A DNA stretch of 64,000 nucleotides from Tsukamurella sp. 8F (GCF_029167375.1 NZ_JARFTP010000022.1:1-64000), one strand, 5' to 3'. Positions 46,001 through 52,766 are shown, numbered from the stretch's first letter. Program-made: numbers and translations. The notes: a model not told the origin generated them from the sequence alone.

Positions 46001-49000
46001 CACCGCGGCCCGGAAGCGGTGGTGCGCACGACGGGGACCCAGCGTCCGAAGCATCTGCGCCACCGGCGCTTCGGCCCCGATCAGGTCGCGCGCCCGCCGC
46101 CGTAGCGAGTCCTCGGTGGCGGCAGAGAGTGGCAGTACGTCCGCCACCGGATCGGGCCCGGCGGGCACGGCGGTGTGCGGTGCCTGTTCGAGCTCGGCGG
46201 CCGGTGCCTGTTCGAGCACCACATGGGCGTTGGTGCCGGACACCCCGAACGCGCTCACACCGGCACGCCGGACGCCGTCCGGCCAGGGCGCCCGGCTCAA
46301 GGCGAGCGGAGCCTCGGCCCAGTCGATCTCGCGCGTCGGATGCTCGGAGTCCGGCGTCCCCGGGCGCACGCCGGACCGCAGGGCCTGTACGGCCTCGATG
46401 AGCCCCGCGACCCCTGCCGCCGCCCCGGTGTGCCCGATGGTCGCCTTGAGAGCGCCCAGTACTAGCGGCCGCTCGCGGCCCGCGTGAACGCGGGCCAGGG
46501 CGCGCGCCTCTATCGGGTCGCCCAGTGGCGTCGCGGTCCCATGGGTCTCGACGTAGCCGATGTCGCCCGGCCGCACGCCCGCGGCCCGCAGCGCGGCTCC
46601 GATCACCGCCTCCTGCGCCCGTCCGTTCGGGGCGCTGAGCCCCTGACTCCGGCCGTCCTGGTTGACGGCCGAGCCACGCAGCACGGCCAGCACTCGATCG
46701 CCGTCGGCCTGGGCGGCCGCAAGGGGTTTCACCACCACGACCGCGCACCCCTCGCCCCAGACGGTGCCGTCTGCCGCCGCACCGAACGGGTGGCACCCGC
46801 CGGACGGGGACAGCGCCCCGAGCTTGGAGAACTCGATGTGAGTACGCGCATCCAGCAGCAGGCTCACGCCGCCCACGATCGCGGCCGAGCACTCCCCCGA
46901 CCGCAGCGCCGACATCGCGAGATGCGTGGCGACGAGCGAGCTCGAGCAGGCGGTGTCGACCGTGAGCGCCGGTCCCGTCACGCCCAGGAGATACGAGAGC
47001 CGTCCGGCTGCAACGCTTCCCGCCGAGCCCGTGCCGACGTGCCCGTCGAGCTGGTCGGGCGCGAGGTCCGCTCCGTAGCCGTCGCCGTACATTCCCAGGT
47101 ACACGCCGACGTCGCTACCGGCAAGGCTCGACGGGTCGATCCCCGACCGCTCCAGCGCCTCGTACGCTGTCTGGAGGAACACGCGGTGCTGCGGGTCCAT
47201 GGCCGCGGCCTCACGCGGGCCGATGCCGAACAGCGCTGCGTCGAATCCGTAGACATCGCCCAAGAACCCGCCCGCGACGGTGTAGGCCCGGCCCGGCGCA
47301 GCGCGATCCGGGTCGTACGGGTCGTCGACACGCCACCTCCCGGGCGGGACATCGCGGATCGCAGTTCCCCCGCTCTCCACCAGGTCCCACAGTTGTTCCG
47401 GGGTGTCCGCCCCGGGCAACCGGCAGGCCATACCGATCACCGCGATCGGCTCCGCCGCATCTCGTTCCCCAGGCGTCGCCCGATGAGGCACCGCACCCGG
47501 AGCGGACTCCACGTCGGACGCCCCGCCCAACGCCCCCGCAAGAGCGGCCACCGTCGGATACTCGAACACCAGGCTCGCGGGCACCACGCGCTCCAGTCCG
47601 GTACCGACCCTTACCGCCAACTCCACGAGTTGCCGTGAGCCCAGACCGAACTCGGCGAAAGGGCGATCGTCCACGATCGAGTCCGGATCGACACCCAGCG
47701 CCGACGCCAGCGAGCGCCGCACCACTGCGGCGACGTCCAGCGGACCGGGCTGGGGCACAGCAGGTTCCAGGATCGGAAGGGATTCGGGAGCCGGTGGGGG
47801 TTCCGGGACCGATAGTCTGCCCGCCAGGTAGTCGTCTCGACACGCGCGGCGCTGCAGCTTCCCGCTGCTCGTCTTCGGGATGGTGCGCGGCGGGATCAGA
47901 GCGACGTCCGCGAGCGCCACCCCGCAGTCGCGGGCTACGCGCGCAGTCACCGCGGCACGGACCTCGGCGGATATCGCTCCAGCGCGCACCTCGGCCACCG
48001 CGACGGCCTGCTCGCCCTCCCCGCTGTCCACCGCGAACACGATGACGCAGCCACCGCGCACTGCCGGATGCGCCGATTCGACCGCGAGTTCCAGGTCCTG
48101 CGGATGGTGGTTCACGCCGTCGATGATCACCAGATCCTTCCGGCGGCCCGTCACGTACAGCTCACCGTCGACGAACGCGCCCAGGTCCCCCGTCCGTAGG
48201 AACTCCTCACCGGAACCGGTGCGGAGCCGCGCCCCGAACGTATCGCCCGGCGGATGCCCCAGGTACCCGCGGCACACGCTCGGGCCGCGCACCCAGACCT
48301 CGCCCTCGGTTGATCCGGTTACCTCACAATGGGTTTCGGGATCCACGATGCGGACGTCGTAGCCGTGCAGCGGTCGGCCACACGACACGCGCGGGGCACC
48401 CGCGACTTCGGCTACGCGCGGCGGCTCGGTATTGCGGTTGCCCGTGATCGCGAGGGTCGACTCCGCGAGACCGTATAGGGGGCTCACGATCTCGGGACGG
48501 AACCCCGACGGCTCGAAGACTCGCGCGAACTTCTCCAGCGTCGCCGCGCGCAGGGGCTCCGAGCCGTTGAACGCCACCTGCCACCGGCTCAGATCGACGT
48601 CACCCGCCAGCCCGGCCGACCGGCGCGCAGTGATCTCGTACGCGAAGTTCGGGCCTCCCGAGACCCACGCGCCGAAGTGGTCGATAGCGCGCAGCCAGCG
48701 GGCGGGGTCCTCCAGGAAGTGCAGTGGCGACATGAGTACGCACTCCGCACCCGAGTACACGGTGCCGAGCAGCGGCGCAATGAGGCCCATGTCGTGGAAC
48801 ATCGGCAGCCAGCTGACGTGCAGCACGCCCGGCAGTGAGGCTATGAAGGCCTGATCGTGGCCGCCCTCGCGCGCCAGCGCCTCCTCCTGGGCCATCAGGT
48901 TCCCGTGTCCCACGAGCACGCCCTTGGGCGCGCTCGTCGAACCGGAGGTGTACTGGATGAAGGCGAGATCGTCCGGTCCGGCGGTCGGCGCCGCCCACTC

Positions 49001-49456
49001 GCCGGGATCCAACTCGTCGGTGCACACCCACGGCACGGCCGCGAGCTCGGGGACGGCCGATGTCGCGGCCGCGAGGGCGTCGGCGACGAAACGGGTGGTG
49101 AGGACGGCGCGGACACCCGCATCGGCGGCGATCGCCCGTAGGCGCCGCACGGCGCGGTCCAGCTCATGCGGCCCGGGGATCGGAGCCGGCACGGCGACGG
49201 CAGGCGCGCCGAGTGTGCCGAGGAATCCCGCGACGAAGTCCAGACCCGGCGGATACAGCAGTAGGACCCGGCTCCCCGCTAGGCCGGCGGCGCGCAGGCG
49301 TTCCGTCACCGCACCCGCGTGTGCACCCAGATCGGCGAAGGTGAGCTCGTCGGTCCCCCCTCCGATATCACCCGTCCGCAGGTACCGGAATGCGACGGTG
49401 TCCGGCCGCTCTTCGATCCATCGGTCCGCCGCGTGCAGAATCGATCTGGAATCCAT
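34019..49456 (-). CDS. hybrid megasynthase: FAAL-ACP-[KS-AT-DH-ER-KR-ACP]-[KS-AT-DH-KR-ACP]-C-FkbH
   Basis: Single polypeptide of 5145 aa. Order (rough residues): fatty-acyl-AMP ligase 1-570 (YTSGSTSAPKGV at 169-180); ACP1 (Ser607); KS1 669-1085 (Cys837); AT1 1189-1480 (Ser1272, specificity motif TAGH 1369-1372); DH1 1535-1800 (His1571); ER1 1955-2255; KR1 2265-2485 (Tyr2410, LDD motif); ACP2 (Ser2568); KS2 2625-3055 (Cys2800); AT2 3150-3440 (Ser3243, motif FPAH 3344-3347); DH2 3508-3770 (His3541); KR2 3908-4130 (Tyr4052); ACP3 (Ser4203); condensation domain 4272-4670 (HHAVSD 4383-4388); FkbH-like glyceryl transferase/HAD with N-terminal half 4686-5145 (DGDGTLW at 4817; SCRTLGRG near the end). 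The start ATG 49456 has GGGGAGGA upstream. A fatty acid is activated, extended twice (one fully reduced, one unsaturated unit) and then, I infer, esterified to a glyceryl unit. I know of no named product. Confidence 0.93.
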   Translation of the reverse strand: MDSRSILHAADRWIEERPDTVAFRYLRTGDIGGGTDELTFADLGAHAGAVTERLRAAGLAGSRVLLLYPPGLDFVAGFLGTLGAPAVAVPAPIPGPHELDRAVRRLRAIAADAGVRAVLTTRFVADALAAATSAVPELAAVPWVCTDELDPGEWAAPTAGPDDLAFIQYTSGSTSAPKGVLVGHGNLMAQEEALAREGGHDQAFIASLPGVLHVSWLPMFHDMGLIAPLLGTVYSGAECVLMSPLHFLEDPARWLRAIDHFGAWVSGGPNFAYEITARRSAGLAGDVDLSRWQVAFNGSEPLRAATLEKFARVFEPSGFRPEIVSPLYGLAESTLAITGNRNTEPPRVAEVAGAPRVSCGRPLHGYDVRIVDPETHCEVTGSTEGEVWVRGPSVCRGYLGHPPGDTFGARLRTGSGEEFLRTGDLGAFVDGELYVTGRRKDLVIIDGVNHHPQDLELAVESAHPAVRGGCVIVFAVDSGEGEQAVAVAEVRAGAISAEVRAAVTARVARDCGVALADVALIPPRTIPKTSSGKLQRRACRDDYLAGRLSVPEPPPAPESLPILEPAVPQPGPLDVAAVVRRSLASALGVDPDSIVDDRPFAEFGLGSRQLVELAVRVGTGLERVVPASLVFEYPTVAALAGALGGASDVESAPGAVPHRATPGERDAAEPIAVIGMACRLPGADTPEQLWDLVESGGTAIRDVPPGRWRVDDPYDPDRAAPGRAYTVAGGFLGDVYGFDAALFGIGPREAAAMDPQHRVFLQTAYEALERSGIDPSSLAGSDVGVYLGMYGDGYGADLAPDQLDGHVGTGSAGSVAAGRLSYLLGVTGPALTVDTACSSSLVATHLAMSALRSGECSAAIVGGVSLLLDARTHIEFSKLGALSPSGGCHPFGAAADGTVWGEGCAVVVVKPLAAAQADGDRVLAVLRGSAVNQDGRSQGLSAPNGRAQEAVIGAALRAAGVRPGDIGYVETHGTATPLGDPIEARALARVHAGRERPLVLGALKATIGHTGAAAGVAGLIEAVQALRSGVRPGTPDSEHPTREIDWAEAPLALSRAPWPDGVRRAGVSAFGVSGTNAHVVLEQAPAAELEQAPHTAVPAGPDPVADVLPLSAATEDSLRRRARDLIGAEAPVAQMLRTLGPRRAHHRFRAAVIGSDVGGGLSALASGVASPHLVTGEPVPAGRLAFVCAGQGGQWAGMGRDLLGSNAFRAELERCDAALAPLTGWSVVERLRTSADVTREDVLQPLLFSVMVSLAALWRERGVVPDAVVGHSQGEVAAAYLCGALDLAAAARIVVHRSRGWSSLVGLGAMTVVGLGAERVEAMLPEGVSVAVANSGRAVVVTGDVSGVEQLEERLDADGVFHRRLAAGTAGHSPAVEPLRERLIEQFSGVAGSAPTAAWYSTVTGGRKTDAPDAEHWFANMRRRVRFDEAVGALVAEGYTRFVELSAHPTLRTAVETVAQDAGRRVAAVGSLTRESDGPGALDRALGQLYVSGADLRWDVLAPGSDWADLPTYPFDERRLMVETRSGTPEDMGARPTGHPLLPTATALPEASAVAFTGRVSTGRRPWLVDHSIGATVLAPGALLLDAALCAADGRGITELALETPLPLSAAGIDVQATVTGDRVTVHSHGDGDWVRHAEGTLGAPADPVPGEVVDRPVDALDGDELYRRLAAAGYVYGPAFRGVRSAWRDGADAIADVVLSPEVDDDDAGYLVHPALLDAALHPAALLGLPRPEGTVLVPVAFAGAAVHLTGAADVQVRLRRLSDGAISVEIRTRTGALVASIARVTLAAVDLSALSTARTDDLYELQWAVASTPDAGRLPDRVLRIGGAGPDETAELVARTAADVSGWLEHESGVIAVVTRGAVAVSGGDDVVDPAAAAVLGLMRSVQAEYPGRVHLVDIDGDADDESADAAASSAMALGATELVSRLGVLYVPRVTRAAAGIGTPASDWRLEARPGGGLSDATLRLAPDDPRSLRSGEVRVRLSAAGVNFHDVVTAMGMVPDDPAALGGEGAGVVIEAAADVDSIALGDRVFGLLPATAGTVAVDHRALCRIPAGWSDAQAAAVPVAFLTAYLALRDVAGLAPGETVVVHAATGGVGWAASELGRHWGADVYVTASRQKWDVLRRRGFENGSIEDSRVPAPDAPDADVVVGSLAGASVESSLRRLDARRGRYVELGKTDVRDPRVVSADHPGVAYQAIELPSMPIGRVAPILHEVAELLEQGAITAPPVAAWDLRRAPDAYRAMARARHIGKNVLVVPRAPDPNGTVLISGGTGLVGLAVTRHLAERGARNLLLLSRTGETKASRDLATELAGRARVDVVACDVGDPDALAAVLDGLERPLTAVYHAAGVLDDATAPEIDEEQVRAVCAPKVTGGWNLHRLTADHDIAEFVLFSSAANLLGSPGQGAYAAANAALEALAQHRRHLGLPGLAVGWGLWAGASGMGSGLDAASRDRLARMPVRPMRTDVAVRLLDAARAIGAPYVLAARLDTSLLAEHLPAFSGFAVARRRAAEASSGVEARLAGLSAQARVRVVHETVRRVAAETLGHAGASAIDPDASFRDLGFDSLGGVELRNRLQRELGVTLPATIAFDTPTPAALAQYVAEQLGDVAGIDSMEVETPVAEHDPIAIVGVGCRYPGGVTSLDDLWDVVAGERDVIGPFPTDRGWDLEALYSEDPAVPGTTYTRRGGFLDAPGDFDPTVFRISPREATAMDPQQRLMLEISWEALETAGIAPDSLRGTDAGVFTGVTYADYATRVAHDVPPEAEPFLAESSTFSVVSGRVAYTLGLTGPALSVDTACSSSLVAVHSAVGALRRGECSLALAGGVTVMATPGAIVSFARQRGLAPDGHCKPFADDADGTSFGEGAGVLVLERLSDARRLGHPVRAVIAGSAVNQDGASNGMTAPSGAAQQRVVAAALADAGLAADDVDVVEAHGTGTTLGDPIEATALIQAYGGGRAAPLRIGTLKSNIGHTQAASGVGGILKTVAAMEHGLMPRTLHAGSPSRHVDWSSGAVEVLDRALPWRSGGRPRRAGVSSFGISGTNAHVILEAAEIAETAGRAASPGGAGAWILSAATWDSLRAQAARLAERLPPEADADIGWSLARGRATLGHRAVLEGDSAALRAGLAALAVGTTHPALRTGRARDGGAGPVFVFGGHGTQWAGMAERLLSESDVFADAVDECSAALEPHLGCSVAAALRGDPAGPPVGRPDVVQGAILAVAAGQVALWEAAGVVPAAVIGHSQGEIAAAYAAGRLTLDDAASLVAKRAEALAPFAGTGGMTSVGMAADRLARTLDERWPGRLAVGAVNSPSSTTVTGDADALEELEEWCADEGLRARRVDIGFPAHSPRIALYRSEFEAKLDVPVAPGGLPVYSTVTGGLLGPAPRDHWARNAVDPVRFDDAVRAAITDGYTDFVEIGGRPVLAGALDELAAEFVTATAGRARPGLDGIRHAAAGLWLRGTRIDWAALHPGGHRVDLPTYAFDRRRYWLHARVGPAVFVTPPGVDALRHPILNQYVPQPESRTLVLGALPAPAGSWLGDHRIGGRVILPGAVTMECAAVAARKSGLEIGELVLTAPFEIGEGTTPVQVQIGPGVVAVHACGTEWVKVAEGRTEAARPRREAALDWPPAGDEIDCAGVYGNLAAGGFEYGPAYRALKRAWRNGDTLSVEVALPPEEVARARAHLLHPVLLDAAAHALAMAEPGRMGMPFAWNGIRLYRPGATALRVRLTRIGPDTLAVAADDLDGNPVLDIDALTMRPLPGRTSRSGAVEAALLSLRWHETHTTTVAHAATVLDVPRGGDAVAAVTAFAPRLARACSGPGDVLVCVPAAPSTDGSPRLDAAGAAITGLVRAAAWEYPGRIRLLHTDAEPDAGAAPDLAEAAVFDGTVRTPRLAVAPGSAGALPVLADGTTVVTGAGSPIAAVVARHLVREYGSRRVLLLGRRGEAAPGTAETLTELAELGADAAARACDVTDEAAVRAALAGEHIVAVVHAAGVVDDALLPDVGGQQVSDVLRPKIDGAAVLDRVTAADPPTLFAVFSSLAGVTGAPGQGVYAAANSALDAFARERAAAGRPTVSVQWGAWGTGMAERAPGNAAARMRAAGLVPLDADVAMTLFDAAVGRAADGDPAVAAARWNPDALPPHPMLAWLRADSVAADGVPVTTSGGPRTEDELVELVRDHVARVAGSAPSAVDDDTLLPEYGFDSLMTVELRNTLRAETGVDLPVSEVFAEPTVAGLARLIGASAAVEQERSTGGGEIPASGDVVRLLRAGRGLPPATHALALAVAAPAGTTLDGVRVALATVAGRHPILRAGLPTGADGTVRVALSGEPPAADATRMPDVDVASLEAAARDLLAEPFDIDRGPLWRLRLVSGADGACAVVLGAHHAVSDVPSLITVGGEIHAVLTGTELGDAGEAASRDLAALRAPAIPVAARGGFDDVERLALPVAGERRYGEGLVIVDIPAPAVVDARARELGVTPAAVYFAAAIAHLGRVSGTTRFAVAVPVDTRLHRGAEGAVGFHSVPVPVAVRHDCAEPADDAVRRAARSLRDLFDGRGVVGDLPVLAKRLHRAGQPLLQAYFSHLTVPGSSAAQARPVPSGAVDLDVMYTVVADPAVDSARVFLTYSTDVFDDRGAHDFAAGYLDALRATVTPVMRAVVAGAFSLGDLPGLCRIAWAAGGPAHRVDQVPHTDLDATLLNPRLRDERPEAVVLLVRGSDAPDTDGFATGVADLARTSAVLVVVPPSPPGSPAGCDARLADAVRALPGVGVLDRLTDDDVHDGATERLAGLPYTRRFQATLALAIARALRSALAPRPKVIAVDGDGTLWDGVAGEIGPDGVGFGPGRVALAERLRQWRDAGTHLVLVSNNDSDTVEAVLSRTESPLGPGDFAVVDAGWGPKAERLAAAAASLGAAMDAVVFLDDDPVQIARVAEALPEVRAVRLPQEGIEAFVAGLWPLRPAAATDEDRRRAGYRRADERRALAQATQGFEEFLSGLGLEVDIAPLTASDRDRAEQIVARTTQFVLGRARPADVARWVADGEVYVVTARDRFGDHGRAGLLALRRDGDVLVVRAWHMSCRTLGRGAEEQVLAWVADRADEMRCTAVRFALEPTDRNEPARRFVAALTGAEPPDDSVTSPERLRTFRSWRTE

Positions 49457-49631
49457 CGGTCCTCCCCACCAGAGAAAAAACGCCTTTCCCACCACGGGGC
49501 ATCGCACCTGTTCCACTCTCCCCGGCGCGAATACCGCGGCCCCCGGCGTCGCCCGGTCGAACCCACGCTACTCCCGCAATGGTTATTCGGCACCCGGACC
49601 GATCGTGTTACTCCCCTGTAGCGTCTAACGC
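49457..49631. promoter_or_regulatory. divergent promoter region of the PKS operon and glycosyltransferase
   Basis: This 175-base gap separates the leftward PKS operon from the rightward glycosyltransferase. TAGCGT (49619-49624) ends 7 nt before the glycosyltransferase ATG, as in leaderless genes. For the PKS, a ribosome site GGGGAGGA precedes ATG 49456; no clear -35/-10 was found. A T-run (GTTTTTTC on the minus strand) lies in the PKS leader. Confidence 0.45.
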
Positions 49632-50852
49632 ATGCGGATCGCGGTGTTCACCGATTTCCACCCGGACAGCCTGGGTGGTATCCAGACATCGATCACAGCA
49701 CAGGTCAATGCTTTTCGCCGTCTGGGACACCGGGTTTGCGTGTTCACCGCGCCCCTCGGCAGACGCGATGAGCCTGACTCGGACACCGTCGTGCTCCCGG
49801 AATTGCGAGCAGCGAGCCGCGTTGCGCATATTGCTTCCAAAGTCGATCAATACAGGTTCGTCGCGCCCAGTAATCGCAATATCGAAACGACGACACGGGA
49901 ATTGACTCGGCGCGGCCCATTCGATATAGCACACATCCACAGCAGTTTCGGAGTGGCGGTTATCGGGATCCGCGCGGCCCGTGCGTGCGGCGTGCCCGTG
50001 GTGCAGACGATGCACAGCCGCGACGACGCGTTCTTCGAGCAGACCTCGCCGTTCCCGCTCGTCGGACCGGTCCTCCTCGGCCTCGCGCTCCGGCGGTACC
50101 TCGAATACCCGCCGCGCGTCACCGTCGCCGGCGACTCACGGTCCGCGGCCGTGTCCTGGCATTCGATGGCCGCCCAGGCGCACGCCGCCGACCACGTCGT
50201 CGCGCCCACCGAGCACTTCGCCAGGAGGCTCCGTGCGCACGGCGTGACCCGACCCCTGACCGTGGTCTCCAACGGCGTGGACGACGCGCTCGTCGACGCC
50301 GCACGTGCCGCATCCGAATCGCCACCCGGCATCGGGCTGCGCGCCGTCTACCTGGGGCGGCTGTCCGCGGAGAAGCGCGTGCGTGAGGCCGTCGACGCGG
50401 TGACGCGGGTGCCCGGCGTGACGCTCGACCTGTACGGCGACGGCGACCTGCAGCCTGCGCTCGAGCGGCTGGCCGCCGAGCGCGGCCGGGCCGACGACGT
50501 GCGCTGCCACGGGCGTGTTCCGCATCTGGATGCCCTATGCGCCCTCGCCGCCGCGGACATCGCGCTGGTGAACTCGTTCGACTTCGACACCCAATGCGTC
50601 GTGCTACTCGAGGCGACCGCGGTCGGTACTCCGGTCGTCTACTGCGACCCCGACCTCGCCGAATCCCTCGCGCCCGGCGGCGGCGTGTGCACGGCCGACA
50701 GCTCGACCGGTGCTCTGGCCCACGAGCTGCGGCGCCTGGCGGCGGACCGTCGGGCCGTCACGGCGATGTCCGACGCCCAACGGGCCGCATGGGACGCCCC
50801 GCGCCAGTCCCGTGTCACCGAACGCCTGCTCGACGTGTACCGCTCGCTCTAG
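49632..50852 (+). CDS. GT4-family (group 1) glycosyltransferase
   Basis: GT-B glycosyltransferase of 406 aa with the retaining GT4 pattern: the N-terminal FTDFHPDSLGGIQTSI glycine loop, HIHSSFG, TMHSRDDAF, an acceptor-side domain, SNGVDD, VYLGRLSAEKRVREAVDA in the donor site and LLEATAVGTPVVYCDPDLAE near the C-terminus. In the donor motif the first of the two family Glu residues is replaced (FDFDTQCVVLLEA keeps the second), as in some mannosyl- and phosphatidylinositol-related enzymes. It is divergent from the lipid-polyketide operon and may glycosylate its product. It lacks a ribosome site and is probably leaderless. Donor and acceptor are unknown. It shares its stop with the SpoIID gene in a CTAG overlap (50849-50852). 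Confidence 0.86.
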   Translation: MRIAVFTDFHPDSLGGIQTSITAQVNAFRRLGHRVCVFTAPLGRRDEPDSDTVVLPELRAASRVAHIASKVDQYRFVAPSNRNIETTTRELTRRGPFDIAHIHSSFGVAVIGIRAARACGVPVVQTMHSRDDAFFEQTSPFPLVGPVLLGLALRRYLEYPPRVTVAGDSRSAAVSWHSMAAQAHAADHVVAPTEHFARRLRAHGVTRPLTVVSNGVDDALVDAARAASESPPGIGLRAVYLGRLSAEKRVREAVDAVTRVPGVTLDLYGDGDLQPALERLAAERGRADDVRCHGRVPHLDALCALAAADIALVNSFDFDTQCVVLLEATAVGTPVVYCDPDLAESLAPGGGVCTADSSTGALAHELRRLAADRRAVTAMSDAQRAAWDAPRQSRVTERLLDVYRSL

Positions 50853-52684
50853 CGAGGTGCGGCCGTCGCTACAGCTCCGGACGGCGCCGCAGGCGCCGCC
50901 GGAGTCGCCGGAGTCGTCGGGGCTGCCGGAGCGGTCGTCGCGGTCGCGGGAGCGGTGGGGGCACCCGAGTTCGGCACGCTGGGCGCCGCCGATCCCGCTG
51001 TGGAAGGTGCCGCGGGCGCGCTCGTCGCCGACGTGCCGAGCAGTGACGCGGTGTCCCCTCCCGGCGTGATGCCGAGCAGCGAGCCCCAGCCGGGGATCAG
51101 GTTCAGCATCGGGATGTCGGGCAGCTCCGGCTTTCCACCGGAAGCGAACGCCGCCGCCCAGTTCATCAGCGTCGCCGGTGCGGCCACGCCCGACGGGATC
51201 ACCTGCGCACCGCCTGCGGGCGTCCAGAAGACCGTGCCCTTCTCGTACGACTGGAACATCGCCTGCCCGCCCGGAAGCAGCACCGGCGTGCCGGTGACCT
51301 TCCCGAGCTGGCCGCCCTCGCCTCCGGCGGCCTGGTACGCCTGCGCGATCGCCGCACCCGCCGTAGCGGCGGTCTGCTTGGGATCCGCGGGCGCCTGCTG
51401 GGCCTGGGCCACGGTCGGGACCTGCCCCTGACTCTGTGTCTGGACCTGGCTCTGCCCCTGCGTCGTCCCACCAGCGCTGGGAGCGATCTGCGACGAGTTG
51501 GGCGCCGTAGGCGTCGGGTTGTTCGTGTTCACGGACGGCTGCGCGGCGGCCGTCGGCACCTGCGCCGCAGCCGTCGGGACCGCGCCGGCAGCACTTGGGG
51601 CCTGGGCCGCTGTCGGGGCCTGGGCCGCTGCGGTCGGGGCCTGCGCGCCCGTGGCCGTGCCGGGCACCGTCGGTACCCCCGCCGCGGCCGGCGTGGACGC
51701 CGCGGCGGTGACCGCGCCGGTCGGCGCGGCGGGTGCGGCTGCCGCGACGGTCTCGGCGACCACGGCACCGGGCTGCCCGATCGGTCGCGCGGGTCCGACC
51801 TGCGGATCATCGGCGCGGGAGGCACCGTACTCGGTCTCGTAGACCCGGCCGTTCTGGGACATCACCAGACCTGCCGTGCTCGCGACGGCCCGGTCGGTCC
51901 GCGGGTCCTCCTTGTTCACCCCGCCGTACACCTGCGATCCCTGGGTGTCGTCGAAACCGTCGCCACGCTCGGCCCCCCGCACCAGCGCATACGAGCGCGC
52001 CGCTATCGCCTGCGCCTGCAGTGCGGCCGTACCGCCCTTGTCTGCCCAGTCCGGCGAGTTCTCGACGGAGACGACGCTGCGCACATAGTCCTCGAGGCCG
52101 ACGGTGTTGTACACGCCGCCGTCTTTGGCGGTCAGGCTGCCGCGATACCCGGCGTTGCTGCCGCAGAAGCGCAGCACCTGGTCGGCGGGGAGGGACTGGT
52201 TGTTGCTGAGCGGGCGCACCGTGGCGTCCGGGGCCGGGAACGACGTGACAACGGGCCCGCCGCAGCCGGTGCGCACCGTAGCGGTGGCGCCCTGAATGCT
52301 GACGGCCTGTCCCGGAGCGACCTGCTGCCCGCCGACGACCGCACCCGCCGGGGCGAGCACGTCGAGGTTGCTCTGCTTGGTCAGCTTCACGGTGACGGGG
52401 CTGCCCGTGTTCACGGAACCCATGGTCGTGCCCGGGTAGTAGTGCCCGAGGATCTGCTGCGCGCTCCAGCCCTGCTTCGCGTACTCGAGCGCGCCGAGCT
52501 GACTCATCCCGCGGCCGTGCCCGCCCGCACTGCCGGGGGCGGTGTCGGCCGCCGTCTGCATGCGGGTGCCGTTATCGATGAGTGCGCCGCCGATCACCAA
52601 CACGGGCACGGCGGCGAACACTGCGGCACGCGTGGCCCGCCGGCGTCGCGAACGACGAGGTCCTCCGTCGATCCACACGGGCAT
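50849..52684 (-). CDS. SpoIID/LytB-domain secreted protein with LGFP-like repeat, shortened SpoIID domain
   Basis: Secreted or membrane-anchored protein of 611 aa that begins MPVWIDGGPRRSRRRR, followed by a hydrophobic helix (20-36) and GGHGRGMSQLGA, a motif of SpoIID-type proteins. The SpoIID core (178-288) keeps the presumed catalytic Glu208 (SVENSPDW) and FDDTQGSQVYGG. It then breaks off after YETEYGAS and continues into a Pro/Ala/Gln-rich low-complexity region (300-450), lacking about 70 residues present in the paralogue downstream. A single LGFP-like repeat (about 455-530) and an Ala/Pro tail end the protein. SpoIID enzymes are peptidoglycan lytic transglycosylases; whether this shortened form is active is doubtful. 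The start ATG 52684 has AAGGAG seven bases upstream. Confidence 0.82.
   Translation of the reverse strand: MPVWIDGGPRRSRRRRATRAAVFAAVPVLVIGGALIDNGTRMQTAADTAPGSAGGHGRGMSQLGALEYAKQGWSAQQILGHYYPGTTMGSVNTGSPVTVKLTKQSNLDVLAPAGAVVGGQQVAPGQAVSIQGATATVRTGCGGPVVTSFPAPDATVRPLSNNQSLPADQVLRFCGSNAGYRGSLTAKDGGVYNTVGLEDYVRSVVSVENSPDWADKGGTAALQAQAIAARSYALVRGAERGDGFDDTQGSQVYGGVNKEDPRTDRAVASTAGLVMSQNGRVYETEYGASRADDPQVGPARPIGQPGAVVAETVAAAAPAAPTGAVTAAASTPAAAGVPTVPGTATGAQAPTAAAQAPTAAQAPSAAGAVPTAAAQVPTAAAQPSVNTNNPTPTAPNSSQIAPSAGGTTQGQSQVQTQSQGQVPTVAQAQQAPADPKQTAATAGAAIAQAYQAAGGEGGQLGKVTGTPVLLPGGQAMFQSYEKGTVFWTPAGGAQVIPSGVAAPATLMNWAAAFASGGKPELPDIPMLNLIPGWGSLLGITPGGDTASLLGTSATSAPAAPSTAGSAAPSVPNSGAPTAPATATTAPAAPTTPATPAAPAAPSGAVATAAPR
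51597..51630 (+). repeat. tandem 18-bp period repeat in low-complexity coding DNA
   Basis: The 16-mer GGGGCCTGGGCCGCTG occurs twice, at 51597-51612 and 51615-51630, giving an 18-bp period, with a decayed third unit after it. It encodes repeating QAPTAA units in the Pro/Ala linker of the SpoIID-type protein. This is a slippage-prone coding repeat, not CRISPR. Confidence 0.6.
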
Positions 52685-52766
52685 CTGGTGTCTCCTTCGT
52701 TCGTCGGTCTGGTCCCCACACCGGAGGCATAGGGCGCCATGGACGAGCACCGCACAGTCAGCGCGT

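Noticed and set aside
49600-49616. GTTACTC near the glycosyltransferase start as an MtrA site
   Set aside because: Only one GTNAC half-site is present, without the 9-bp tandem partner seen at the SpoIID genes.
51540-51660. Short repeats as a possible CRISPR array
   Set aside because: The period is 18 bp, in frame, and encodes Ala/Gln/Pro/Thr linker units; no spacers.
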